15,338 bases of DNA from Bacteroidales bacterium (lineage in GTDB: Bacteria; Bacteroidota; Bacteroidia; Bacteroidales; ML635J-15): contig JAQVPT010000051.1 in the NCBI GenBank assembly GCA_028701945.1, forward strand, positions 1-15,338, written 5' to 3'. The notes below the pieces were generated by a model. The model ran no database searches and was not told where the DNA came from. It worked only from the letters and a program-made list of their open reading frames with translations. Shown here piece after piece: positions 1 through 6,957 of the stretch (positions are counted from its first letter, which is position 1; each line of letters begins with the position of its first letter). The translations under genes were made by a program, and so were the position numbers.

Positions 1-1044
1 GAAGAGTTCGGTCTAGAACCTGGTACTATTGTTACTGGTAAAATGGTTGCTGCTTTACGTAGATTAGGATTTGATAGAGTTTTTGATACAGATTTTGCTG
101 CCGACCTTACTATTATGGAAGAGGGAACAGAATTACTTAGTAGACTTACAAGATTCCTTGGTGGTGATAAAGATGTACCATTACCTTTATTAACGTCTTG
201 CTGTCCTGCTTGGGTTAAGTTTTTTGAACACAACTTCCCAGATATGCGAGATATACCTTCAACTGCTAAATCGCCTCAGCAAATGTTTGGTGCTATTGCA
301 AAAACATATATGGCTGAAAAATTAGGCGTTAAACGTACTGATTTAGTTGTTGTTTCGGTTATGCCTTGTCTCGCTAAAAAATATGAATCACAGCGTGAAG
401 AGTTTGCTGTTGATGGAAATCCTGATGTTGACTTCTCAATATCAACACGCGAATTAGCTCACTTAATCAAACAAAGTGTTGGTGATTTTAAACATCTTCC
501 TGACGAAGATTTTGATAAGCTTATGGGACAATCAACTGGTGCTGGCGTTATCTTTGGAAACACTGGTGGTGTTATTGAAGCTGCTTGTAGAACTGCTTAT
601 GAAATTTACACAGGTAAAAAACTTGAAAAAGTTGAATTTGAACAACTTAGAGGTTTTGAAGGTGTGCGTTCTGCTGTTGTTGATTTTGACGGATTAAAAC
701 TGAATATTGGTATAGCCCATGGACTTGGACATGCTCGTAGTTTGTTAGAATCTATTCAAAGAGGAGAAAATGAATTTCATGCAATTGAGATAATGGCTTG
801 TCCAGGTGGTTGTATTGGTGGCGGTGGCCAACCATTACATCATGGAGACATTAGTATTCTAAAAGCTCGTGCTGCTGCAATATATAGAGAAGACGTTGGT
901 AAAGCTATTCGTAAATCTCACGAAAATCCTGAGATTATCAAACTCTACGATGAATTCTTAGAGCAGCCGATGAGTGAAAAAGCTCATCACTTGTTGCACA
1001 CAGAGTATTTTGATAAAAAGAAAAAAATTTACATTGAAAAATAA
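1..1044 (+). CDS. hydA: [FeFe]-hydrogenase catalytic (H-cluster) subunit, 5'-partial
   Basis: This is the C-terminal part of an iron-only hydrogenase, which interconverts protons and H2 at the H-cluster in the cytoplasm. The frame is open from base 1 (EEFGLEPGTIVTGK precedes the first ATG at 43), so the true start and the N-terminal ferredoxin-like domains lie outside the window. All three H-cluster signatures are intact: L1 TSCCPAW (cysteines at 199-204), L2 MPCLAKKYE (cysteine at 367) and L3 EIMACPGGCIGGGGQP (cysteines at 799 and 811). These supply the four cluster ligands and the proton-transfer cysteine known for this family. A NuoE-like gene begins 11 nt downstream, which favours a multimeric NAD(P)-linked, possibly electron-bifurcating HydABC-type enzyme over a monomeric one. 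That assignment is inference, because no HydB/NuoF partner is visible. Nothing suggests damage; the truncation is the window edge. Confidence 0.95.
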   Translation, partial: EEFGLEPGTIVTGKMVAALRRLGFDRVFDTDFAADLTIMEEGTELLSRLTRFLGGDKDVPLPLLTSCCPAWVKFFEHNFPDMRDIPSTAKSPQQMFGAIAKTYMAEKLGVKRTDLVVVSVMPCLAKKYESQREEFAVDGNPDVDFSISTRELAHLIKQSVGDFKHLPDEDFDKLMGQSTGAGVIFGNTGGVIEAACRTAYEIYTGKKLEKVEFEQLRGFEGVRSAVVDFDGLKLNIGIAHGLGHARSLLESIQRGENEFHAIEIMACPGGCIGGGGQPLHHGDISILKARAAAIYREDVGKAIRKSHENPEIIKLYDEFLEQPMSEKAHHLLHTEYFDKKKKIYIEK

Positions 1045-1055
1045 AAGATAAAATC

Positions 1056-1538
1056 ATGTCAAGTATTCATATAAAATTAAAAGAACAAGATTGTCAGGAT
1101 ATCAGAGAGATATGCGAGGCTTTCAACAACGAACCGAGTGAACTTATTAATGTATTGCATAGAACTCAAGAACATTTTGGGTATCTTCCAGCTGAAATTC
1201 AGGAAGTAATTGCTAATTACCTTAATGTATCACTGGCTAAGGTTTATGGGGTAGTAACTTTTTATAGTTTCTTTACTATGACTCCAAAAGGACAGCATCC
1301 AATATCTATTTGTACTGGAACAGCTTGTTATGTGAGAGGTGCCGAAAAAGTTCTTGATGAAGTTAAAAAAGAACTCAAGATTAATGTTGGAGAAACTACT
1401 CCAGATGGCAAATTCTCTCTTAGTTGTTTACGTTGTGTGGGAGCATGTGGACTTGCTCCTGTTGTGATGATAGGCGATAAAACATTTGGTAGAGTTGCGC
1501 CAGAAGATGTTAAAAAAATACTCGGAGAGTTTAAATAG
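1056..1538 (+). CDS. hydC: NuoE-like [2Fe-2S] thioredoxin-fold subunit (HydC-like, hydrogenase gamma subunit)
   Basis: A 160-residue protein of the complex I 24-kDa (NuoE) family, close to the usual length. The N-terminal helical part (about 10-70) contains the family's HFGYLP and YGVVTFYSFF segments. The C-terminal thioredoxin-like part binds one [2Fe-2S] cluster through C86-x4-C91 (CTGTAC) and C127-x3-C131 (CVGAC). In HydABC-type hydrogenases this subunit relays electrons with the flavin/NAD subunit. It follows the hydrogenase after 11 nt and is followed by a strong terminator, so it is probably the last gene of the operon. ATG 1056 is the natural start because it opens the family's N-terminus directly after the hydrogenase stop. 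An extra cysteine (C124) sits next to the second ligand pair. A free-standing NuoE of another flavoprotein complex is possible, but the neighbour makes a hydrogenase role more likely. Confidence 0.88.
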   Translation: MSSIHIKLKEQDCQDIREICEAFNNEPSELINVLHRTQEHFGYLPAEIQEVIANYLNVSLAKVYGVVTFYSFFTMTPKGQHPISICTGTACYVRGAEKVLDEVKKELKINVGETTPDGKFSLSCLRCVGACGLAPVVMIGDKTFGRVAPEDVKKILGEFK

Positions 1539-1596
1539 TATAATTATTATTCGGTTTTATAATAATTTATAGTTTCATAGTTAGTTTGTTTGTTTC

Positions 1597-1632
1597 AAAG
1601 GGTGGCGAACTCGTTTTGCTACCCTTTTTTTT
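1597..1632 (+). terminator. Rho-independent terminator of the hydrogenase operon
   Basis: AAAGGGTGGC (1597-1606) pairs with GCTACCCTTT (1618-1627) across an 11-nt loop, with one G:U pair. The right arm runs into eight consecutive T residues (1625-1632). It lies 58 nt after the NuoE-like stop codon and no gene intervenes. Confidence 0.88.
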
Positions 1633-1637
1633 CGTTT

Positions 1638-1704
1638 TAAACTATTTTTCGAGTTACTCGAAAAATATCGTCTAAACTGTTTTTCGAGTTACTCGAAAAA
1701 TATC
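1638..1704. repeat. Two tandem copies of a 32-bp unit containing a perfect inverted repeat
   Basis: Units 1638-1669 and 1673-1704 differ at a single base (A1644 versus G1679) and recur with a 35-bp period. Each contains a perfect inverted repeat, TTTTTCGAGT then one T then ACTCGAAAAA (1645-1665 and 1680-1700). As RNA each could fold as a 9-bp stem with a UUA loop; as DNA each is a symmetric site. A shorter degenerate relative, TTACTGAAAAATC, follows at 1711-1723. The function is unknown: twin operators or tandem hairpins are both possible. Confidence 0.85.
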
Positions 1705-1808
1705 CATTGTTTACTGAAAAATCAACCATTATTCTTTTAAAAATTATCGCTGATTTTTAATCTAAAACCAAAATCTTGTATATTTGTGTGCCAATATAAT
1801 TGTGATAT

Positions 1809-1836
1809 GTTTTTGCCGCTTTTGCGACCCAAAAAC
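1809..1836. other. Unassigned hairpin in the 1539-1930 non-coding region
   Basis: GTTTTTG (1809-1815) pairs with CAAAAAC (1830-1836), and inside it CGC (1817-1819) pairs with GCG (1824-1826) around a TTTT loop. Neither strand has a T-run after the stem, so it is not an obvious terminator. A -7-like TATATTTG lies at 1779-1786, about 20 nt upstream, so it could belong to a short transcript, but no -33 box is visible. I see no convincing gene between 1705 and 1897. Confidence 0.4.
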
Positions 1837-1897
1837 CTTGACGAAAGACTTTTTATAGTAAAAGTAATCGTTTATTCTATAAATATCATCATTTAAT

Positions 1898-1927
1898 TTT
1901 GTAGCATCAAAAAACTGTGTACCTTTG
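1898..1927 (+). promoter_or_regulatory. Bacteroidota-type promoter for the TPP riboswitch and TonB receptor transcript
   Basis: TACCTTTG (1920-1927) is an exact match to the Bacteroidota -7 consensus TAnnTTTG. A -33-like TTTG lies at 1898-1901, 18 nt upstream. The predicted transcription start, near 1933, falls just at the 5' side of the TPP aptamer, which supports the assignment. Confidence 0.72.
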
Positions 1928-1931
1928 TATT

Positions 1932-2015
1932 GTCTCAAAATGAGACGGGGGTGCCAAACCGGCTGAGATCATACCCTTTGAACCTGATGCGGATAATGCC
2001 GACGAAGGGAGAAGA
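1932..2015 (+). ncRNA. TPP (thiamin pyrophosphate) riboswitch, THI element
   Basis: The conserved aptamer blocks appear in order: GGGGGTGCC (1947-1955), GGCTGAGATCATACCC (1961-1976), GAACCTGATGCGG (1980-1992), ATAATGCCGACGAAGGGA (1993-2010). P2 is GGGGT with ACCC, P3 is a minimal GCC/GGC, and P5 closes GCGG with CCG around ATAATG. TPP-bound aptamers normally reduce expression of thiamin uptake and synthesis genes. The usual P1 partner sequences flanking the core are not complementary here; a small hairpin GTCTC-AAAAT-GAGAC (1932-1946) lies immediately 5' instead. No rho-independent terminator lies between the aptamer and the gene, so translational control is more likely than attenuation. Confidence 0.95.
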
Positions 2016-2034
2016 ATGTATCCAATACCGTTTA

Positions 2035-2084
2035 GTTTCATCCCAATTAAAGTTTAATTATTAAATATTTAATTATTATGAAAC
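2035..2084 (+). promoter_or_regulatory. Putative start-codon-sequestering hairpin (riboswitch expression platform)
   Basis: GTTTCAT (2035-2041) is perfectly complementary to ATGAAAC (2078-2084), which contains the receptor's start codon. Next to it AATTAAA (2045-2051) pairs with TTTAATT (2068-2074). Together they give 14 bp around a 3x3 internal loop (CCC/ATT). The aptamer's 3' strand GGGAGAAG (2007-2014) could instead pair with TTTCATCCC (2036-2044), with one bulged A, and this would free the start codon. Ligand binding keeps that strand in the aptamer, which would favour the sequestering hairpin. The pairings are seen in the sequence; the mechanism is inference. Confidence 0.5.
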
Positions 2085-4549
2085 GATTTTTTATTATTTT
2101 AATCTTGAGTTTATTTGCAACTCAAATTTTTAGTCAAGTCGTTACTGGAAAGGTAGTTGACGCTAAAGGAGATCCACTTGTCGGTGCAAATATTGTCGAA
2201 AAAGGTACGACTAATGGTACAAGTGCTAATGAAAATGGCAGGTTTACTATTGAAATAACTCAAAAGGAGGCTGTCTTATTATTTTCGTTCGTCGGTTATC
2301 TCGATTCTGAAGTTATAGTTGAGAGAATAACAAAAAATCAAAACCTTGGAGATATTATTCTGCATATCTCTAAAATGATGAGTCAAGAAATTATTGTAAC
2401 TGCAACACGAGCCGATGATCTCGCACCTGTTGCGAACACAATTATTGATGCAGATGCTTTAGAAGAAAGAAACTTTTCTCAGGATTTACCATATATGTTG
2501 GAATTAACGCCTTCATTTGTGGCAACTTCTGAATCTGGAACTGGTATTGGTTACACAAATTATCGAATACGTGGAACTGATCCAACTCGTATTAACGTTA
2601 CCGTAAATGGGATGCCTTTAAATGATGCAGAATCGCAAACAATATTTTGGGTTAATATGCCCGATTTTGGAAGCTCAGTTAGTAGTGTGCAAATTACTAG
2701 AGGCGTAGGAACTTCGACTAATGGAGCAGCTTCTTTTGGTGGTAGTATGAACTTTTTAACTGGAAATCCTAGCAATAAACCTTATGCTCAGGTAAGTTTA
2801 ATTGGTGGTAGTTTTAATACTTTTAAGCAAAATGTTTCTGCTGGAACTGGATTGATTGATAATGGTCTTTCTTTTGATTTAAGGCTGTCTAATGTTGCTA
2901 GTGATGGGTATGTTGAGAATGCTTTTGCCAAAAATCAGTCTGTTATGTTCTCTACATCGTGGAGAAATGAGAAAAGTCTTGTGAAAGCTAACTTTATTCA
3001 TGGTCGTCAAAGAACTGGGATTTCCTGGTGGGGATGTCCTGAAGAAATGCTAAGCATTGACAGAACATATAATCCTGCAGGCGAATATTTTGATGACCAA
3101 GGGAATAGAAAATATTACAAAGATCAAACCGATAATTACATCCAAACTCATTATCAACTATTGTATTCCCACATGTTTAATGATAAAATTGATATTAATG
3201 CTGGTTTGCATTGCACCCGTGGAGATGGTTATTATGAGCAATACAAAGAAGATGCCGTATTTGGTGAATACGGTCTTCCGAATGTTATTGTGCATGGTCT
3301 TCCCGTAATTAGTGGAATTGATACTTTAAATTCTCCAGATGTCGTAATCTCTGAAACTGATATTATTCAACGAAAAATGATGGGGAATGACTTTTATGGA
3401 GGAACTTTATCAGCAAATTATAAATCCGATAAATTACGAATAAGTTTTGGTGGTGCTGCAAATTATTATGATGGTAATCATTTTGGAAATATTATTTGGA
3501 TGAGTAATCCGGGTGATGTTGAAAAAGATTTTGAATGGTATAGAAACACTGGTACCAAAACTTCGATGAATGTTTTTACAAAAGTAAATTATCAAGTTTT
3601 AAAAGATTTATTCGCTTATGGAGATATTCAATATCGTTACATAAATTATGATATGGCTGGAAAAGATTACGATTTGATGCCTAATGGAACACAAAAAGAC
3701 TTGGCACAGACTCATGCCTTTGATTTTATTAATCCTAAAGCTGGTTTTTATTATTTTATAAACTCTAAAATGAAAACGTATGCGTCGTTTGCAATTTCAA
3801 ATCGAGAGCCATCGAGAACTAATTTTAAAGACGCAACTGGTGATCCTACTAAAACTCCAATGCCTGAAACATTAAATGATATTGAACTTGGATATATTTT
3901 TCAACAATCAAATCTTAATTTTGGTGTTAATTTATATTATATGGATTATAAAAATCAATTGGTACCAACAGGTGATAAATCGAGTGTTGGTTATGATATT
4001 ATGACAAATGTTCCAGAGAGTTATCGTGCTGGGGTTGAGTTCTCAGCTGGAATTAAGCCGTATAAGATGTTAAATATAGACGCTAATTGTACATTTAGTC
4101 AAAATAAAATAAAGAATTTTACTGCGTGGGCTACTGCTTATGATGAATCGTGGAATGAAACTTTTGAAGCTTATGACTTAGGAGAAACTGATATTGCATA
4201 TTCACCAAACATTATTGCATCGGGTATTGTGTCGTTTAAACCATTAGATGGACTAAATATTAGTTGGATTTCAAAATATGTTGGCGATCAATTCTTTGAT
4301 AATACCTCAAATGAGAACAGGATGTTAGATGCTTATTTTGTAAATAACTTACAATTAGATTACACGTTTACTACAAATCTTTTTAGCGAAATTCAAGTTA
4401 AATTTTTAGTAAATAACATACTTAATCTTGATTATTCTAATAATGCTTATGGTGGAATTTGGTACGAACAAGGTTTAGAGCAAACTTGGGCGTATTATTA
4501 TCCGCAAGCAGGAATAAACTTTATGGGTGGATTGGTTTTGAAATTCTAA
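2078..4549 (+). CDS. TonB-dependent outer-membrane receptor, probable thiamin importer (OMthi/Omr1-like)
   Basis: An 823-residue outer-membrane receptor. It has a signal peptide (1-19, ending near IFSQ), a carboxypeptidase-D-like regulatory domain (about 21-107, TGKVVDAKGDPLVGANI), a TonB-box-like stretch EIIVTAT (104-110), a plug domain (about 112-230, with NYRIRGTDPTRINVTVNGMP) and a long beta-barrel ending in an aromatic residue (LVLKF), as in porin-like barrels. Such receptors import bound substrates using TonB and the proton-motive force. Substrate assignment rests on the TPP riboswitch directly upstream; THI-regulated TonB receptors are known in Bacteroidota as thiamin receptors. Unlike the frequently seen arrangement, no pnuT-type inner-membrane permease or thiamin pyrophosphokinase follows, and no SusD-like partner is present. 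ATG 2078 has no Shine-Dalgarno sequence (AATTATT precedes it) but begins a clean signal peptide. A thiamin precursor is an alternative substrate. Confidence 0.88.
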   Translation: MKRFFIILILSLFATQIFSQVVTGKVVDAKGDPLVGANIVEKGTTNGTSANENGRFTIEITQKEAVLLFSFVGYLDSEVIVERITKNQNLGDIILHISKMMSQEIIVTATRADDLAPVANTIIDADALEERNFSQDLPYMLELTPSFVATSESGTGIGYTNYRIRGTDPTRINVTVNGMPLNDAESQTIFWVNMPDFGSSVSSVQITRGVGTSTNGAASFGGSMNFLTGNPSNKPYAQVSLIGGSFNTFKQNVSAGTGLIDNGLSFDLRLSNVASDGYVENAFAKNQSVMFSTSWRNEKSLVKANFIHGRQRTGISWWGCPEEMLSIDRTYNPAGEYFDDQGNRKYYKDQTDNYIQTHYQLLYSHMFNDKIDINAGLHCTRGDGYYEQYKEDAVFGEYGLPNVIVHGLPVISGIDTLNSPDVVISETDIIQRKMMGNDFYGGTLSANYKSDKLRISFGGAANYYDGNHFGNIIWMSNPGDVEKDFEWYRNTGTKTSMNVFTKVNYQVLKDLFAYGDIQYRYINYDMAGKDYDLMPNGTQKDLAQTHAFDFINPKAGFYYFINSKMKTYASFAISNREPSRTNFKDATGDPTKTPMPETLNDIELGYIFQQSNLNFGVNLYYMDYKNQLVPTGDKSSVGYDIMTNVPESYRAGVEFSAGIKPYKMLNIDANCTFSQNKIKNFTAWATAYDESWNETFEAYDLGETDIAYSPNIIASGIVSFKPLDGLNISWISKYVGDQFFDNTSNENRMLDAYFVNNLQLDYTFTTNLFSEIQVKFLVNNILNLDYSNNAYGGIWYEQGLEQTWAYYYPQAGINFMGGLVLKF

Positions 4550-4559
4550 GTAAAGCAGT

Positions 4560-4595
4560 AAAAAAACAATATAAATGGTGATGTTTTGTTTTTTT
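4560..4595 (+). terminator. Possible weak A/T-rich terminator after the TonB receptor
   Basis: AAAAAAACA (4560-4568) is perfectly complementary to TGTTTTTTT (4587-4595), which itself forms the T-run, 10 nt after the stop codon. The stem is almost all A:T, so the assignment is tentative. Confidence 0.4.
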
Positions 4596-4601
4596 GCGTG
4601 T

Positions 4602-4650
4602 GTCTTTGCTGTGACTCTCCTAAAGTTTTCGGCACGATGTATGCAAAGAC
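4602..4650. repeat. 8-bp inverted repeat with a 33-nt spacer in the 4550-4930 intergenic region
   Basis: GTCTTTGC (4602-4609) and GCAAAGAC (4643-4650) are perfect reverse complements. Apart from this, the preceding terminator-like stem and the -7-like box near 4788, I see nothing gene-like in the roughly 380 bp between the receptor and the ATG at 4931. The region is very AT-rich. The function is unknown. Confidence 0.4.
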
Positions 4651-4787
4651 CATGACAAAATATTTTATCATTTACAAAGCCAAATATATCTAAAATAATA
4701 TTTCAAAACCCTTATTTTTGGTCTATCTTTCTTTTCAATAATTTTGAAAAATAGCACAGATAACTATATTTTGTGTCTTATTATTAC

Positions 4788-4795
4788 TATTTTTG
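4788..4795 (+). promoter_or_regulatory. Candidate -7 box upstream of the O-antigen ligase-like gene
   Basis: TATTTTTG fits TAnnTTTG. The nearest TTTTG upstream (4769-4773) is only about 14 nt away, shorter than usual. A second match, TATTTTTG at 4713-4720, has no -33 box. In such AT-rich DNA this motif can occur by chance. Confidence 0.35.
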
Positions 4796-4930
4796 TGTGC
4801 ATACAAAGGGTGAGATATCTGTTATTTACAACAAAATACGACTTGTTGTTTGACAATCCTAGTATTATTAACGTACTCGAAGAACGAAATATTTAGTCAT
4901 TATGCAATAAATTTGGATGTTATATATGAT

Positions 4931-6946
4931 ATGAAGGCAGAAATAAGTAATAATAGACCTAAGACATTTAATATATTATATTTTTGGTTTTTTCTTTTGT
5001 TGCCTTTTATATATTCCAGTGATATAATAGACCCTGTTCTTGTTCCAAGACAAATCTATCTCACTGTTTTTGTTTTTTTAGTTGGTTCAATTATCGGCTA
5101 TTTGATTTATTTAAAAAAAATGCCTGCAAAATTTTCTTTTCTAAAACTTACTTTGCCTTTATTACTCTTTATTTTTATATTGAGTGTTGTAATTTCATTT
5201 TCCCAATCTATTGTTATCTCTGAAAGTATTTATGTGTTATCGAAATTAATGATAGAAGTTCTTTTCTTTTTAATTACCACATATTTATTAATTCAAAATA
5301 AATTAGACATAAAACATATTACGAAATCAATTATTTTATTTAGCGTTATTGTCGTAGTAATAACAATTTATCAATTGTTCGCACTTTTCCTTTCTGAAGG
5401 AACTTTCTTTGGAAATATTCAAGTAATAATTGCCACTTTTGCTAACAAGAATTTATTGTCATCAATATTGTTTTTGACACTTCCATTTGTTCTCAATTCA
5501 ATTGTTTTATCGAAGTTATGGCAAAAAGTGTCAATAGTTTTATTTCCTTTGATGCTAATTCTATTTTTGATAATTCAAACCAAAGCTGTTATTGCTGCAC
5601 TTTTTGTTTTCTTTATTTTGTTTTTTATTTTCTTTTTTAAATATAGAAAAGATATTATTGTTAAGTATTTTATAAAAGCAATAATTGGCGAAACATTTCT
5701 AATAATGATATTTGCTGGCATATTTGTTTTGCAGAATAAACAGCACCTTTCTCATTTAACGAGTACTCATACAGCATTTACAAGACTTTCTTTATGGGAT
5801 AACTCTGTTCAAATGGCAGAAGAAAATCTCATTTTGGGCGTAGGAGCTGGAAACTGGCAGGTTCATTTCCCTAAATATGGTTTAGATAAATTTGATGTTA
5901 AGAATGTAAAAGATGGGCTTACTACTTATCAAAGACCACACAATGACTTTTTACGTGTTTACTGCGAACAAGGAATTATTGGAATATTATCATACGTTTC
6001 TATTTTTATAATAGTCTTATTTTATTTATCCAAACTTTTGCGAAAATCAAAAAAAGGAGAGGACAAATGGCTGTTTACTTTTTTGTTGGCAGCTATTGCA
6101 GGTTATTTAATAATAGCTTTGGTCGATTTTCCATTCGAAAGGGTTGAGCACCAGGTATTATTACTCTTAATGATTTCTATAATAACGGCTAATTACTACA
6201 AGAATTTTATTGCAGATAAAACATTAAATAAACCAATTGTGAAGCTTCCTTTTTTGACTATTTTATTTGTCCTGCCAGTAATGTTTTCTTTTATTATAAG
6301 CGTAAACAGATATTCGGGTGAATATCATACACAGAAATTGTATAAGGCACACCATAAGGCTAATTGGAATCTAATGCTTAGAGAGGCAGATAAAACAATT
6401 AATTCTTGTTATGTAATGGATCCTATGGCGGCTCCAATTGAATGGTATAAAGGAGTTGCTTTTTTTTCTTTGGGAAATATCGATGAGGCTAAAATAAGTT
6501 TCGAAAAAGCTTATAGCATCCATCCATATAATATTCATGTATTAAATAATCTTGCTAGTTGTTATGAAAATTTAGGCGAATACCAAAAAGCAGAGGAAAC
6601 TTATCTTAAAGCTCTTTCTATTTCATCAGAATTTGTAGAGGCACGTTTAAATTTAAGTGCTGTATATTATAATATGAAAGAATATGAAAAGGCTTTTGAA
6701 ACGATTGATAAATGTGATATAAATTCTGTTGATCCCAAATATCAAATCTTTTTGCCTGTTATATTAAATTCTTGGTTAGATGTGTTGATAAGTAAGGAAA
6801 AAGATATGAATATTGTTGAAAAAATTTCTGACATTAAAAATTCTGACGATAAACTTGTGGAATTATACTTTGAATCTAAAATAAAAAACATTAGTTTTGA
6901 AGTGTTTATAAAAAAGAGCTTAATTCCAGATACAAACGAACTTTAA
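4931..6946 (+). CDS. O-antigen ligase/polymerase-like (WaaL/Wzy_C family) membrane protein with C-terminal TPR domain
   Basis: I place the start at ATG 4931 (MKAEISNNRPKTF, 671 residues). The frame is open back to a TTG at 4850, but that extension would only add non-family residues before the first membrane helix. About 10-12 hydrophobic segments span residues 14-460. Family marks are an FGN...ANKNLLSS stretch (about 161-177), RLSLWDNSVQMAEENLILG before GVGAGNW (about 285-309), and the periplasmic-loop motif PHNDFLRVYCEQGIIG with its conserved histidine (about H337). After the last helix come at least two tetratricopeptide repeats (about 504-600, YKGVAFFSLGNIDEA and NNLASCYENLGEYQKAEETY), probably periplasmic. 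Family members transfer or polymerise undecaprenyl-linked glycans on the periplasmic face. The acceptor here (lipid A core, protein or polymer) cannot be told. The next gene starts after 11 nt, so co-transcription with the T9SS cargo genes is likely. Confidence 0.85.
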   Translation: MKAEISNNRPKTFNILYFWFFLLLPFIYSSDIIDPVLVPRQIYLTVFVFLVGSIIGYLIYLKKMPAKFSFLKLTLPLLLFIFILSVVISFSQSIVISESIYVLSKLMIEVLFFLITTYLLIQNKLDIKHITKSIILFSVIVVVITIYQLFALFLSEGTFFGNIQVIIATFANKNLLSSILFLTLPFVLNSIVLSKLWQKVSIVLFPLMLILFLIIQTKAVIAALFVFFILFFIFFFKYRKDIIVKYFIKAIIGETFLIMIFAGIFVLQNKQHLSHLTSTHTAFTRLSLWDNSVQMAEENLILGVGAGNWQVHFPKYGLDKFDVKNVKDGLTTYQRPHNDFLRVYCEQGIIGILSYVSIFIIVLFYLSKLLRKSKKGEDKWLFTFLLAAIAGYLIIALVDFPFERVEHQVLLLLMISIITANYYKNFIADKTLNKPIVKLPFLTILFVLPVMFSFIISVNRYSGEYHTQKLYKAHHKANWNLMLREADKTINSCYVMDPMAAPIEWYKGVAFFSLGNIDEAKISFEKAYSIHPYNIHVLNNLASCYENLGEYQKAEETYLKALSISSEFVEARLNLSAVYYNMKEYEKAFETIDKCDINSVDPKYQIFLPVILNSWLDVLISKEKDMNIVEKISDIKNSDDKLVELYFESKIKNISFEVFIKKSLIPDTNEL

Positions 6947-6957
6947 TCTTCAATATT

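Noticed and set aside
1638..1704. Minimal two-repeat CRISPR
   Set aside because: The units are separated by only 3 bp, so no spacer of usable size exists; the palindrome explains the pattern.
4850..4930. Upstream extension of the O-antigen ligase-like gene to a TTG codon
   Set aside because: The extra 27 residues precede the usual short cytoplasmic N-terminus, show no family feature and need a rare start, while ATG 4931 begins directly before the first membrane segment.
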